Below are positions 7,767-15,783 of a DNA stretch of 35,532 nt, one piece after another. Source of the stretch: Saprospiraceae bacterium UBA6168 (GTDB lineage: Bacteria; Bacteroidota; Bacteroidia; Chitinophagales; Saprospiraceae); assembly GCA_002435785.1 (NCBI GenBank), contig DIUC01000086.1, positions 11,255 to 46,786 on the forward strand. Reading direction: 5' to 3'. The notes under the pieces were generated by a model that saw only the letters and a program-made list of their open reading frames with translations, searched no databases and was not told the origin of the DNA. How positions within the stretch are numbered: the stretch's first letter is position 1; each line of letters opens with the position of its first letter. A program made the translations under genes and the position numbers.

Positions 7767-9026
7767 ATGCGCATTTACTTTAGGGTATTTTCAGAAAGCG
7801 CCATGCAAGCATGGAGCCAATTATCTGGCAACAAATTGCGCAGCTTCTTGTCGCTGTTGGGAATCACCATCGGCATTTTCTGCATCATCGCCATACAGGC
7901 GGCCGTGAACTCCATGCAGGACAACGTGATGGGCAGCCTCCAAAAATTAGGTGACGATGTCGTTTATATCAACAAGATGTCGTGGACGGAAGACCCACAC
8001 ACCAATTACTGGAAATACCAGCGCCGACCCAACCCCAATTACAAGGATTTCGTGGCAATAAAAACCAAAGCAGAAACCGTTGGCGCAGCCTCGTTGCATG
8101 TCTTTGTTGGAATGAAAACCTTGAAATACCGCTCCAACTCTGTGGAAGGGGCGTTTTGCATAGCCGTGACCTACGACATGGACGAAATATTCAAGCCCGA
8201 GTATGAAAAAGGCCGATACTTTACGCCCGCCGAATACCAGCAAGGTGCAAACAAGGCCATCATCGGTTCAAAAGTGGCCGAGGAACTTTTCGGCACCGTG
8301 GAGCCTATCGGAAGAAGGATAAGGATGAGCGGGCGGGACTTGGAGGTAATTGGTGTTTTTAAAAGGTCAGGAAAAGACCTTCTAAAAGTGATGGACTATG
8401 ACAATGGTATTGTCATCAACTACGAACTCGGGAAGAAAATAGCGAATTTAAAAAGTGAGAATGGCTTTGGTGTCTCCCTTAACGTCAAGGCAGCCGATGG
8501 CGTTGACATCGAAAAAATGAAGGATGACCTTACCGGTACACTCCGCCAGGAGCGCCGGCTTAAGCCAAAAGAAGAAGATAATTTTGCGCTCAATACCATT
8601 TCAATCCTCGCCAAACTGCTCGGAAGTGTATTTAGTGTCCTGAATTTGGTAGGCATCGTCATCGGGATGTTTGCCATCGTTGTGGGCATGGTAAGCGTGG
8701 CCAACATCATGTTTGTTTCCGTAAAAGAGCGCACGAACATCATCGGCATCAAAAAGGCATTGGGCGCAAAAAACGGGGTCATCCTGCTGGAATTCCTCAT
8801 AGAATCTGTGATTCTCTGCATCGTTGGCGGCATATTGGGGCTTGTTTTTGTCTATATCCTGCTGGCGGTGCTCGAAAGTAGCCTTCCTTTCCCGGTGTAC
8901 CTCGACCTCGGAAACATTAGTTGGGGAATGCTCATCTCCATAATAGTGGGCATCCTTGCCGGGGTCATCCCAGCCATGCAAGCCGCCAAGATGGATCCCG
9001 TGGATGCTATACGGCAGGGAGCTTAA
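7767..9026 (+). CDS. MacB/FtsX-like ABC transporter permease
   Basis: Inner-membrane permease of the MacB/LolCE type (419 residues). It has one membrane helix near the N terminus (about 26-46), a large periplasmic MacB-like core domain (about 50-285), and three further helices in an FtsX domain (about 290-317, 335-368, 385-409). Such proteins work with a cytoplasmic ATPase to drive export or lipoprotein release; no ATPase gene adjoins it here, so the partner must be elsewhere. It is a single-gene unit, with its own -7 element upstream and an intrinsic terminator at 9031-9063. Confidence 0.85.
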   Translation: MRIYFRVFSESAMQAWSQLSGNKLRSFLSLLGITIGIFCIIAIQAAVNSMQDNVMGSLQKLGDDVVYINKMSWTEDPHTNYWKYQRRPNPNYKDFVAIKTKAETVGAASLHVFVGMKTLKYRSNSVEGAFCIAVTYDMDEIFKPEYEKGRYFTPAEYQQGANKAIIGSKVAEELFGTVEPIGRRIRMSGRDLEVIGVFKRSGKDLLKVMDYDNGIVINYELGKKIANLKSENGFGVSLNVKAADGVDIEKMKDDLTGTLRQERRLKPKEEDNFALNTISILAKLLGSVFSVLNLVGIVIGMFAIVVGMVSVANIMFVSVKERTNIIGIKKALGAKNGVILLEFLIESVILCIVGGILGLVFVYILLAVLESSLPFPVYLDLGNISWGMLISIIVGILAGVIPAMQAAKMDPVDAIRQGA

Positions 9027-9030
9027 TTGG

Positions 9031-9063
9031 AGTTGGCAGACTGTCGAACTGCCAACTTTTTTT
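9031..9063 (+). terminator. Intrinsic terminator of the permease gene
   Basis: Perfect 9-bp stem AGTTGGCAG/CTGCCAACT (9031-9039 with 9049-9057) followed directly by seven T. It begins 4 bp after the stop codon and insulates the B12 riboswitch transcript that starts just downstream. Confidence 0.85.
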
Positions 9064-9064
9064 A

Positions 9065-9072
9065 TACCTTTG
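9065..9072 (+). promoter_or_regulatory. -7 promoter element of the B12 operon
   Basis: TACCTTTG is an exact TAnnTTTG match right after the terminator T-run. It would start RNA near 9076, exactly at the 5' edge of the riboswitch. No TTG is obvious at -33. Confidence 0.6.
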
Positions 9073-9079
9073 CCCCGCT

Positions 9080-9307
9080 ACGGTGATTTGTGGTTTTGCC
9101 ATAAGTCTGAAAAGGGAATCCGGTGAAAATCCGGAGCAGTCCCCGCTGCTGTAAGCTCCATTGAATTTTTTGGCAAAATGCCACTGAATGGGTGAACTTG
9201 GAAATTAGAAATTGTGAAATTAGTTAGACCTGAATTTCTCAATTCCAAATTTCCAATTCCAATTTCGGGAAGGCGCCAAAAAAGGAGCGAGTCAGAAGAC
9301 CTGCCGT
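9080..9307 (+). promoter_or_regulatory. Cobalamin (B12) riboswitch
   Basis: The conserved aptamer blocks occur in order: GGGAATCCGGTGAAAATCCGG (about 9115-9135, split here as GGGAA, CCGGTG and AATCCGG), GCAGTCCCCGCTGCTGTAAG, GCCACTG (about 9180), GGGAAGGCGCC (about 9266), and the 3' block AGTCAGAAGACCTGCC (about 9290-9305). ACGG (9080-9083) can pair with CCGT (9304-9307) to close the outer stem. Between GCCACTG and GGGAAGG there is an extra arm, 9198-9221 with 9233-9256, in which 21 of 24 positions pair. The riboswitch precedes a BtuB-like receptor, as expected; binding of adenosyl- or other cobalamin should lower expression of the downstream genes. Confidence 0.93.
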
Positions 9308-9445
9308 TGCGTATTTTCTCAATTGGGCTTTCGGAGGAAAAGCCGGGGAAGAAACGTCGCAACCCGTTGCCAACGGCTTGACCATCAAGGCTTTACCGCC
9401 ATCCTCGTTTCCAACCTGCATTCCTTTTTGCCCACCATCGGCAGG
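9300..9445 (+). promoter_or_regulatory. Candidate riboswitch expression platform
   Basis: CCTGCCG at the 3' end of the aptamer (9300-9306) is perfectly complementary to CGGCAGG (9439-9445), which ends 5 nt before the TTG start of the receptor gene. The same GCAGG (9441-9445) can instead pair with CCTGC (9415-9419). The two pairings exclude each other, which is the form expected of a ligand-controlled switch at the translation start. The mechanism is inferred from complementarity only. Confidence 0.4.
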
Positions 9446-9450
9446 TAGTT

Positions 9451-11340
9451 TTGGTAAAATCCATTTGTCCATTTTTGCTTTTTTCCTTGCTTGCGCAATG
9501 TCCCGTTGTTGCTCAATCCGATACGCTGGTGCAATTGCCCACGGTAGAAGTGAGCGCTTCTTCTCTTCATACGGATTTGCCTGGGAGCTTTGCGGAAAAA
9601 TGGTCAGCGGAAGATAATAAGGGACAAAGCGGAGGTAGCGTCGCCAATTTTTTACAAAACAAGACCGGGATTTACTTCAAAACCTATGGAGCTGGCAGCC
9701 TCGCCACCGCTTCCATCCGAGGGGCCAGTGCCAGCCAAACTGCGGTACTCTGGAACGGCTTTCAAGTGCAAAGCCCGATGCTCGGCCTGCTCGATTGGTC
9801 GCTGCTGCCCGTATCCTTTTCCGATGAAATCACTTTGCAACATGGCGGCAACAGTGCAGTTTGGGGAAGCGGGGCCATCGGTGGCAGTGTTTTGATGGAA
9901 AACAAACCAGATTTTGACACCAAAAGCCAAGTAGAATTGGAATTAGGTGTCGGCAGTTTTGGATGGAAAAATGGGGATATTACCGCCAAATTCGCCAACC
10001 AAAAATTCGCCACCGCCACCCGCATTTTTTACCTCTCTGCCAAAAACGATTTTGCGTACTCCCCGGCCCCCGGACTTGCTGAAAAACGCCAAACCAATGC
10101 TGGACAACGGCAAAGCGGGCTTTTGCAAGAATTTTATTGGCGCCCTTCGGGCAAATACCTTTTGGGTTGGCAGACCTGGGCCCAGCGAGCCTACCGGGAA
10201 ATACCGCCCACCACCACCCAGACCCGCAGCACGGCCAACCAGACCGACGAGGCCCTTCGCACCGCACTGAGTTTTCATTGGCACCACCGTGAAAACAGGG
10301 TGGAAGCCAAGAGCGCCCTTTTTCGGGAATCCATTCATTACCGAGACCCGCAGACCGGGCAAGATGCCCCCAGCCACTTTTGGACCAGCATCAGCGAGGT
10401 GGAGTGGCGTCGGTTTCTTTCAAACCATTTCACCATACAATTCGCTGGTAATCAAACATTTATCAAAGCATTTATCAAAAACTACAAACCCTCGGCGAAG
10501 CGCAGTCAATCTGCCATGTTTGCCTCTTTGCGCTACACCAACCGCCATTGGAGCGCCCAGCTCGACGGCAGGTACGAGTTGGTGGATGGCCGTTTCGTGC
10601 CGTTCACGCCCTCCCTCGGCTTGGAACGAAGGCTGAAAGATTGGTTGAAAATCAGCGGAAAAGTCGGGCGGAACTACCGCCTCCCTACGCTCAACGACCT
10701 GCACTGGATACCTGGCGGCAACCCAGACCTGCTGGCAGAATCGGGTTGGAGCAGTGAAGTGAACACCGAATTAACCCTCAAAACCAACTTGCTTTCCTTT
10801 CAATTTACAAGTGCCGCTTTTTACCGCAACATCAAAAACTGGATACTCTGGCACCCAACTTCGGGGCAGCCGTTTTGGTCGGCCTCGAACATCGCATCGG
10901 TTTGGAGCAGGGGCCTTGAGAACAGGGCACACTTGGCCTTTTGCGGTGCTGCCTGGCGGATTAAACTGGATGCGGGCTACGACCTCATACATTCCACCAA
11001 CCAAAAGGCAGTAACGCTTCCAAAAATAGAGGCTGGCCAGCAGTTGATTTATGTTCCTGTAAATCAAGGGTTTATGGGAGTGGAAGCCCGTTACAAGGGC
11101 CTTGGCATCTCCTATCGTCACCACTACACGGGTAGCGTCCTGACAGAGCTTGGCAGTTTGCCGAGCTTTCAAACGGGTAACTGTTCGATGGACTTCGAGC
11201 TGTCAATTCGTAGCATCCCCGTGAGATGTTTTTTGCAAATTGACAATTGCTGGGACGCCAATTACCGAGTCATCGAACGAAGGCCCATGCCCGGCAGGAG
11301 CTTTCAACTTGGGTTTTCAACCACTTTTACAAAAAGCTGA
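9451..11340 (+). CDS. BtuB-like TonB-dependent outer-membrane receptor
   Basis: Outer-membrane active transporter, most likely for vitamin B12. The 629-residue protein has a signal peptide (1-22, ending VVA-Q), a plug domain with 'ASIRGASASQTAVLWNG' and 'NSAVWGSGAIGGSV' (about 70-155), and a long series of amphipathic strands to the C-terminal 'FQLGFSTTF'. The B12 riboswitch directly upstream supports cobalamin or a precursor as cargo; without it the family would not define the substrate. The start appears to be TTG at 9451, because it gives a complete signal peptide and the next ATG lies far inside the plug. The BtuCDF inner-membrane transporter is not in the window. Confidence 0.87.
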   Translation: MVKSICPFLLFSLLAQCPVVAQSDTLVQLPTVEVSASSLHTDLPGSFAEKWSAEDNKGQSGGSVANFLQNKTGIYFKTYGAGSLATASIRGASASQTAVLWNGFQVQSPMLGLLDWSLLPVSFSDEITLQHGGNSAVWGSGAIGGSVLMENKPDFDTKSQVELELGVGSFGWKNGDITAKFANQKFATATRIFYLSAKNDFAYSPAPGLAEKRQTNAGQRQSGLLQEFYWRPSGKYLLGWQTWAQRAYREIPPTTTQTRSTANQTDEALRTALSFHWHHRENRVEAKSALFRESIHYRDPQTGQDAPSHFWTSISEVEWRRFLSNHFTIQFAGNQTFIKAFIKNYKPSAKRSQSAMFASLRYTNRHWSAQLDGRYELVDGRFVPFTPSLGLERRLKDWLKISGKVGRNYRLPTLNDLHWIPGGNPDLLAESGWSSEVNTELTLKTNLLSFQFTSAAFYRNIKNWILWHPTSGQPFWSASNIASVWSRGLENRAHLAFCGAAWRIKLDAGYDLIHSTNQKAVTLPKIEAGQQLIYVPVNQGFMGVEARYKGLGISYRHHYTGSVLTELGSLPSFQTGNCSMDFELSIRSIPVRCFLQIDNCWDANYRVIERRPMPGRSFQLGFSTTFTKS

Positions 11341-11372
11341 TAATCAATTCTTTAACAAAAAAAAATAGAACA

Positions 11373-12341
11373 ATGAAATCACTCAACATCCTTTTTATCC
11401 TTCTGACTTCCACGCTGCTTTCCGCACAATCGGTGGCTGATTTTGAAAACTTAAACGTGACGGTTGGCAACTTCCGCAATGATGCCGGAAGCACCAACCT
11501 TTTCAAAAGTGGCAATGTCGAGTTGCCCAACTACTACGATGCGACCTTCGATTACTGGACGGGATGGGCCATTTCGGCTACAACCGATGTGACCACTCCC
11601 GGCTACCTCAACCAGTACAGCGCCATCACGGGTGGGGGTGTAAATGGTTCGACTACTTATGCGGTCTGTTACATCTTTGGTAGCGAGGTCATGAACCTTT
11701 CGGGAAGTGCGGTTGGTGGCGTGGTGCAGGGATTGTACCTCACGAACAGCACTTACGCCTACCTGAGCATGTTGGAAGGCGATGGGTTTGCCAAAAAATT
11801 CGGCGGGGCGAGTGGCAATGACCCCGATTTTTTCAAAGTTACCATCCGAAAATACCTCAATGGTGAACTGGGGACGGACAGCGTGGAGTTTTACCTGGCC
11901 GATTTCCGCTTTGCCAACAACAGCCAAGATTACATCGTGAACGATTGGACTTATGTGGACTTGACTCCGCTCGGCAATGTGGACTACCTTGAGTTCTCGC
12001 TGGCCTCCTCCGATATTGGGACATTTGGCATTAACACCCCAACCTATTTTTGTGTGGACAATGTGACGACAAGCGATCTGCCCTCTGCCACACAAGAGGA
12101 TTTTGCAGCCCCCAAAATTAAGGCTTGGCCAAACCCAGTGACTATCCAACTTCAGATTTCGTTGGAAGGAAACGAACTTGCAACCGTTTGTTTATCAAAC
12201 GTTTATGGAGAAAAGCTATTGACCCAACCGCTCGTGCCAGGCAATAACCAATTGAATGTTTCTCAATTAGCGACAGGTGTTTTTACTTTGCAAGTGATAC
12301 AAGGCGGAAAGGTGTTTTCGCAAATTTTCTTGAAACAATAG
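11373..12341 (+). CDS. DUF4465 protein with T9SS sorting domain
   Basis: Secreted 322-residue protein: signal peptide (1-19, LLSA-Q), a DUF4465-type beta-rich domain (about 20-240), and a C-terminal type IX secretion sorting domain (about 246-322) with the 'KAWPNPV' start and a final 'GGKVFSQIFLKQ'. It lies 32 bp after the BtuB-like gene and therefore under the same B12 riboswitch. DUF4465 proteins recur in Bacteroidota B12-uptake loci, and I recall surface B12-binding proteins (BtuH) being of this type, but I have not verified that. A surface cobalamin-capture role is therefore inference. Export by T9SS rather than as a surface lipoprotein is directly visible. ATG at 11373 is chosen because it begins the signal peptide; longer reading overlaps the receptor gene. 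Confidence 0.82.
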   Translation: MKSLNILFILLTSTLLSAQSVADFENLNVTVGNFRNDAGSTNLFKSGNVELPNYYDATFDYWTGWAISATTDVTTPGYLNQYSAITGGGVNGSTTYAVCYIFGSEVMNLSGSAVGGVVQGLYLTNSTYAYLSMLEGDGFAKKFGGASGNDPDFFKVTIRKYLNGELGTDSVEFYLADFRFANNSQDYIVNDWTYVDLTPLGNVDYLEFSLASSDIGTFGINTPTYFCVDNVTTSDLPSATQEDFAAPKIKAWPNPVTIQLQISLEGNELATVCLSNVYGEKLLTQPLVPGNNQLNVSQLATGVFTLQVIQGGKVFSQIFLKQ

Positions 12342-12343
12342 CA

Positions 12344-13012
12344 ATGACCAAACTCACCACCACCAAAAAATACGCCCCCGCACTTCGAAAAAAGGCATTG
12401 GCGATTGCAGAAATCCTCGACCAGCTTTACCCGGAAACCCCCGTCCCACTGGACCACCAAGACCATTTCACCTTGCTGGTAGCGGTACTGCTTTCCGCTC
12501 AATGTACCGATGTGCGGGTGAACCAAGTAACCCCGACCCTTTTTGCCAAGGCGGACAACCCATTGGCAATGTCCAAAATGGATGTGAAGGAAATCGAAGA
12601 CATCATCCGGCCCTGTGGCTTGTCACCTCAAAAGTCGAAGGCTATTTTGGGGCTTTCGCAAATCCTGCTCGAAAAACATGGCGGCGAAGTCCCGCAGGAT
12701 TGGGCGGCGTTGGAGGCACTGCCCGGTGTCGGCCATAAGACCGCCTCTGTGGTCATGTCGCAAGGTTTCGGCGTTCCGGCATTTCCAGTGGACACCCATA
12801 TCCATCGGCTCGCAGCACGTTGGGGATTGAGCAGCGGCAAAAACGTGGAACAGACCGAGCGGGATTTGAAAGCACTTTTCCCAGAAAACAGTTGGAACAA
12901 GCTGCATTTGCAAATCATTTTCTTTGGTCGGGAACACTGTCCAGCTCGGGGCCATGACCCATCCAAATGCCTGATTTGCAGTAAGTTTGGAATAAAAAAT
13001 CCGCCAAAATGA
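12344..13012 (+). CDS. nth: Endonuclease III (DNA glycosylase/AP lyase)
   Basis: Base-excision repair glycosylase that removes oxidised pyrimidines and cuts the abasic site. In the 222-residue protein the helix-hairpin-helix 'LPGVGHKTA' (126-134) carries the catalytic lysine K132, and the catalytic aspartate is D150 in 'PVDTHIHRL'. The C-terminal iron-sulfur loop is unusual: only C199, C209 and C212 are present, spaced C-x9-C-x2-C, against C-x6-C-x2-C-x5-C in E. coli, so the fourth ligand is missing. The gene starts 2 bp after the DUF4465 gene and overlaps cutC by 4 bp (ATGA), so it probably rides on the B12 operon transcript. Confidence 0.92.
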   Translation: MTKLTTTKKYAPALRKKALAIAEILDQLYPETPVPLDHQDHFTLLVAVLLSAQCTDVRVNQVTPTLFAKADNPLAMSKMDVKEIEDIIRPCGLSPQKSKAILGLSQILLEKHGGEVPQDWAALEALPGVGHKTASVVMSQGFGVPAFPVDTHIHRLAARWGLSSGKNVEQTERDLKALFPENSWNKLHLQIIFFGREHCPARGHDPSKCLICSKFGIKNPPK

Positions 13013-13638
13013 GTCGAAAAACGTTGATTTTGGAAGCCTGCGTGGAAACATTAGAGGATGCCATTGTGGCTGAAAAAAGTGGCGCTGACCGAATTGAGCT
13101 TTGTGGCGATCTGAGCGTTGGCGGAGTGACGCCCTCGGAGTCGCTTACCAAGTCGTGCTTGCAATCCCTGCAAATCCCCATCATGGCGATGGTCCGACCC
13201 CGTGGCGGCAATTTTGTGTACTCGGCGGAAGAATACCAAACCATGAAAAACGACATTCATTTTTTCAAAAAAGCGGGAGTGGCAGGGGTGGTTTTTGGAA
13301 TTTTGAATGAAAAAAATGAGGTGGATTTGCAACGGACAAAGGAGTTGGCGGAATTGGCGAAGCCGCTTTTGGTCACGTTTCACAAGGCCATTGACGATAC
13401 GCCAGACCCCGTTTATGCTATCGAACTTTTAACACAAATACCTGGTATTCAACGAGTTTTGACTTCTGGTGGCCGTGAGACAGCGCTGGAAGGAGCAGCG
13501 GTTTTGCGCAGGATGAAAGCCGTCGGAGCAGGAAGAATCACGGTGCTGGCTGCCGGGAAAGTGACCAAGGAAAACTTGATGGAGGTTCATGCAGCCGTTG
13601 GCACATCGGAGTACCATGGGAAGCGGATTGTGTTTTAG
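13009..13638 (+). CDS. cutC: CutC-family protein
   Basis: TIM-barrel protein of the CutC family (209 residues), named for copper homeostasis in E. coli although a direct copper function is disputed. Family hallmarks are 'LEACVETLEDAIVAEKSGAD', 'RIELCGDLSVGGVTPS', 'MVRPRGGNFVYS' and 'TFHKAIDD'. The start codon overlaps the nth stop (ATGA). Its stop overlaps the stop of a convergent permease gene by 4 bp. It is the last gene of the apparent receptor-DUF4465-nth-cutC unit. The C terminus is slightly shorter than in the E. coli protein (about 248 residues), which is common for Bacteroidota members. Confidence 0.9.
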   Translation: MSRKTLILEACVETLEDAIVAEKSGADRIELCGDLSVGGVTPSESLTKSCLQSLQIPIMAMVRPRGGNFVYSAEEYQTMKNDIHFFKKAGVAGVVFGILNEKNEVDLQRTKELAELAKPLLVTFHKAIDDTPDPVYAIELLTQIPGIQRVLTSGGRETALEGAAVLRRMKAVGAGRITVLAAGKVTKENLMEVHAAVGTSEYHGKRIVF

Positions 13639-14819
13639 GTCAATTTTGCGACAGCACGACGAATGTTGGCGATGTTGAGCAGCAGCAAAACAGCACAAAA
13701 GGCAAGGCCAACCACCCAAACGATGGTGTCCAAACCAGTCTTGATTTCAAAACCCTGATTCTCAAAGTAACCCACTTGCCAAAAGCGCATGGCTAAAAGG
13801 GCTGCAAATACCAACATCAACACCCCACCAAATTGAATGGAAAACCGCTTTGACAGTAGGCCGCTGATTTGAGCGGGATAATGGCCGGTTTCAAGCAATA
13901 AGCGTATTTCCGGCCTGCTTTGCGCCACCAACAGTTGGAAATTCAGTACAAAAACAAGCATGGAAAGGGATAAAATCAACAATCCCATTGCCCAAAGCAC
14001 AGTTAGTACCACCTTCAACAGCACACCAAACTGGCTCCCAATAAGCCGACCCGTACTTACCTCGTAGCCTTTTTCCTTTAAAAAGGACTGAAAATCCTTG
14101 GACATTGGGTTCTGCAACTTCAAAATCAACCGAGAGGGAGGGCCAGGTTCTCCGCCAAAATTGGCATTGGCCCATACCATGAAGTCCGGTGGCACGAGTA
14201 TGGAGTTGATGCGGTCGCTGAATCCCACGATTTTGCCATTAAACGACTGCTTGTGGCCTTGGCCACTGATGGTGATTTCCATGTTCAACTTTCCAATCGT
14301 TGATGGAGTAAGCTGTGGGAGCCCTTGGCTTGGGGCAAAGCCAAAATTATAGAGTGCCAAGTAATCTTTGGAAATGAGGACTGGCACTTGTTTTTGCCCC
14401 TCCGACCACCGAAACGATGGCTCATCCACATCAAGGAACTCATTCGGGACGGTCTCAAAAAACAGCTCCGTGTAAAAACCCAGCATGTCGCTGGATGCAC
14501 CCGCCCGAAAGTCGTTGGCCGTGAACTTGCCTACGGACTCAATAAATGGTTTTCCTTCAAGCTCCGCAATATCTGCCTCGGTGAAACCCGATTTCACGCC
14601 GAGGGTGTTGAAGAGGTTTACCTTTTTGTTGATTTGAACATATTGGTCGCCGGGGTTGGCATCCCCACGCAACAACCTTTGGACATCAAGGTAGAACTGC
14701 AAGGTGCTGAGGAGCAGAAACAAGCCGATAAAAGTGCCAAGCACAGCACCAAGCAACAGCCATTTGCTCTTGCCGTCCCATAGGATTTTCTGAATAATTT
14801 TTCTGGTCTTGTTGGTCAT
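13635..14819 (-). CDS. FtsX-like permease-family membrane protein
   Basis: A 394-residue membrane protein (ATG at 14819) with an N-terminal helix (about 20-42), a soluble periplasmic middle (about 45-265), and three C-terminal helices (about 275-300, 325-345, 365-388). That is the topology of MacB/FtsX permeases, but sequence similarity is weaker than for the gene at 7767, so it may be a diverged permease subunit. No ATPase gene adjoins it. A TTG at 14840 lies inside the terminator hairpin of the upstream gene and is an unlikely start. The 3' end overlaps cutC convergently by 4 bp. Confidence 0.7.
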   Translation of the reverse strand: MTNKTRKIIQKILWDGKSKWLLLGAVLGTFIGLFLLLSTLQFYLDVQRLLRGDANPGDQYVQINKKVNLFNTLGVKSGFTEADIAELEGKPFIESVGKFTANDFRAGASSDMLGFYTELFFETVPNEFLDVDEPSFRWSEGQKQVPVLISKDYLALYNFGFAPSQGLPQLTPSTIGKLNMEITISGQGHKQSFNGKIVGFSDRINSILVPPDFMVWANANFGGEPGPPSRLILKLQNPMSKDFQSFLKEKGYEVSTGRLIGSQFGVLLKVVLTVLWAMGLLILSLSMLVFVLNFQLLVAQSRPEIRLLLETGHYPAQISGLLSKRFSIQFGGVLMLVFAALLAMRFWQVGYFENQGFEIKTGLDTIVWVVGLAFCAVLLLLNIANIRRAVAKLT

Positions 14820-14830
14820 CACTAAATTGA

Positions 14831-14866
14831 AAAAGGGCAATTGGCAGCAGCCAATCGCCCTTTTTT
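14831..14866. terminator. Terminator downstream of the TonB gene
   Basis: Near-perfect 15-bp stem (14831-14845 with 14850-14865, AAAAGGGC...GCCCTTTT, one mismatch) with a 4-nt loop. Read on the minus strand it follows the stop of the TonB-family gene by about 18 nt and ends in a T-run. On the plus strand it also ends in six T. Confidence 0.75.
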
Positions 14867-14883
14867 ATACTATTGATTCAGTA

Positions 14884-15777
14884 TTACTCAAGTTTGTACT
14901 TCACGGGAAGGTTGAACTGCACCCGAACTGCCCGGCCACGCTGCTTGCCTGGCTCCCACTTCGGCATTAGTTTCACCACTCGAAGTGCTTCATCGCCGCA
15001 ACCTGCACCGATGTCACGTACTATTTCAGGAGCAGTGATGCTGCCGTCCTTTTCAACAACAAACTTCACGTAAACGGTGCCTTCCACGCCGTTTTCACGA
15101 GCAATGGGTGGATACTTGATGTTGCTGTAGATGAACTGAAGCATTTTGGTTTCAGCACAAGTCTTTTTCTTCGCCTTGTCGGTTTCATTTTCGCAACCTG
15201 GAAAGGCTGGTTGGTCTTCCACCACTTTGAAGATTTCCTCTTCATCTTCTTTTGGTGGTGGTGGAGGAGGTGGTGGTGGTGGCGCCTTTTCAATGACAGG
15301 AGGCGCAACCACTTGAGTTTCCTCTTGAATTGACTGGTCTTGCTGTATCACCGTCTCCACAGATATATCATCTGGAACCTCTTGAATAACTGGCGGTGGC
15401 GGCGGTGGCGGCGGCGGCGGTGGCTCCGCAGTACGTGGTGTTTCCATCTCAATCTCCTCATCCAAGGTACCCAACAAGCCTGACACATCTATGACCCTGT
15501 CATATTTAGTCCAGCTAAAGGCAAGAATCATGAGGATGATAGAGGCCAGTACACCGTAGTTTTGAAATGTTCCCCCCAAGCTGAAGGTGTCCACTTCCGG
15601 GTACTTGTTACGACCTTCCAATGGAGAGCCAAAAGTAGTACCAGCATGTTTAGCGGTGAGATTGCTCTCAGAACGCCGCTTGAAAACAGCCTTTACGACG
15701 AGGATAAGGGCAACGGTAAGCACCACAATGAGGATTGCAATGGTTACTACGAGCGATCCACTAATTTCGAAATCCAT
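14884..15777 (-). CDS. Energy transducer TonB
   Basis: Couples the inner-membrane proton-motive force to outer-membrane receptors. The 297-residue protein is unusual in having two hydrophobic N-terminal segments (about 8-32 and 73-89) instead of one. After them come two polyproline rods (P119-129 and P166-175) separated by an acidic and Q/V-rich linker, then a C-terminal TonB domain (about 205-297) containing 'EGTVYVKFVVEKDGSI', 'VVKLMPKWEPGKQRGR' and 'VQFNLPVKYKL'. It starts 6 bp after the VanZ-like gene stop and ends before a strong terminator. exbB/exbD are not adjacent. It could energise the BtuB-like receptor in this window, but Bacteroidota usually have many TonBs. Confidence 0.9.
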   Translation of the reverse strand: MDFEISGSLVVTIAILIVVLTVALILVVKAVFKRRSESNLTAKHAGTTFGSPLEGRNKYPEVDTFSLGGTFQNYGVLASIILMILAFSWTKYDRVIDVSGLLGTLDEEIEMETPRTAEPPPPPPPPPPPVIQEVPDDISVETVIQQDQSIQEETQVVAPPVIEKAPPPPPPPPPPKEDEEEIFKVVEDQPAFPGCENETDKAKKKTCAETKMLQFIYSNIKYPPIARENGVEGTVYVKFVVEKDGSITAPEIVRDIGAGCGDEALRVVKLMPKWEPGKQRGRAVRVQFNLPVKYKLE

Positions 15778-15783
15778 AACTGA

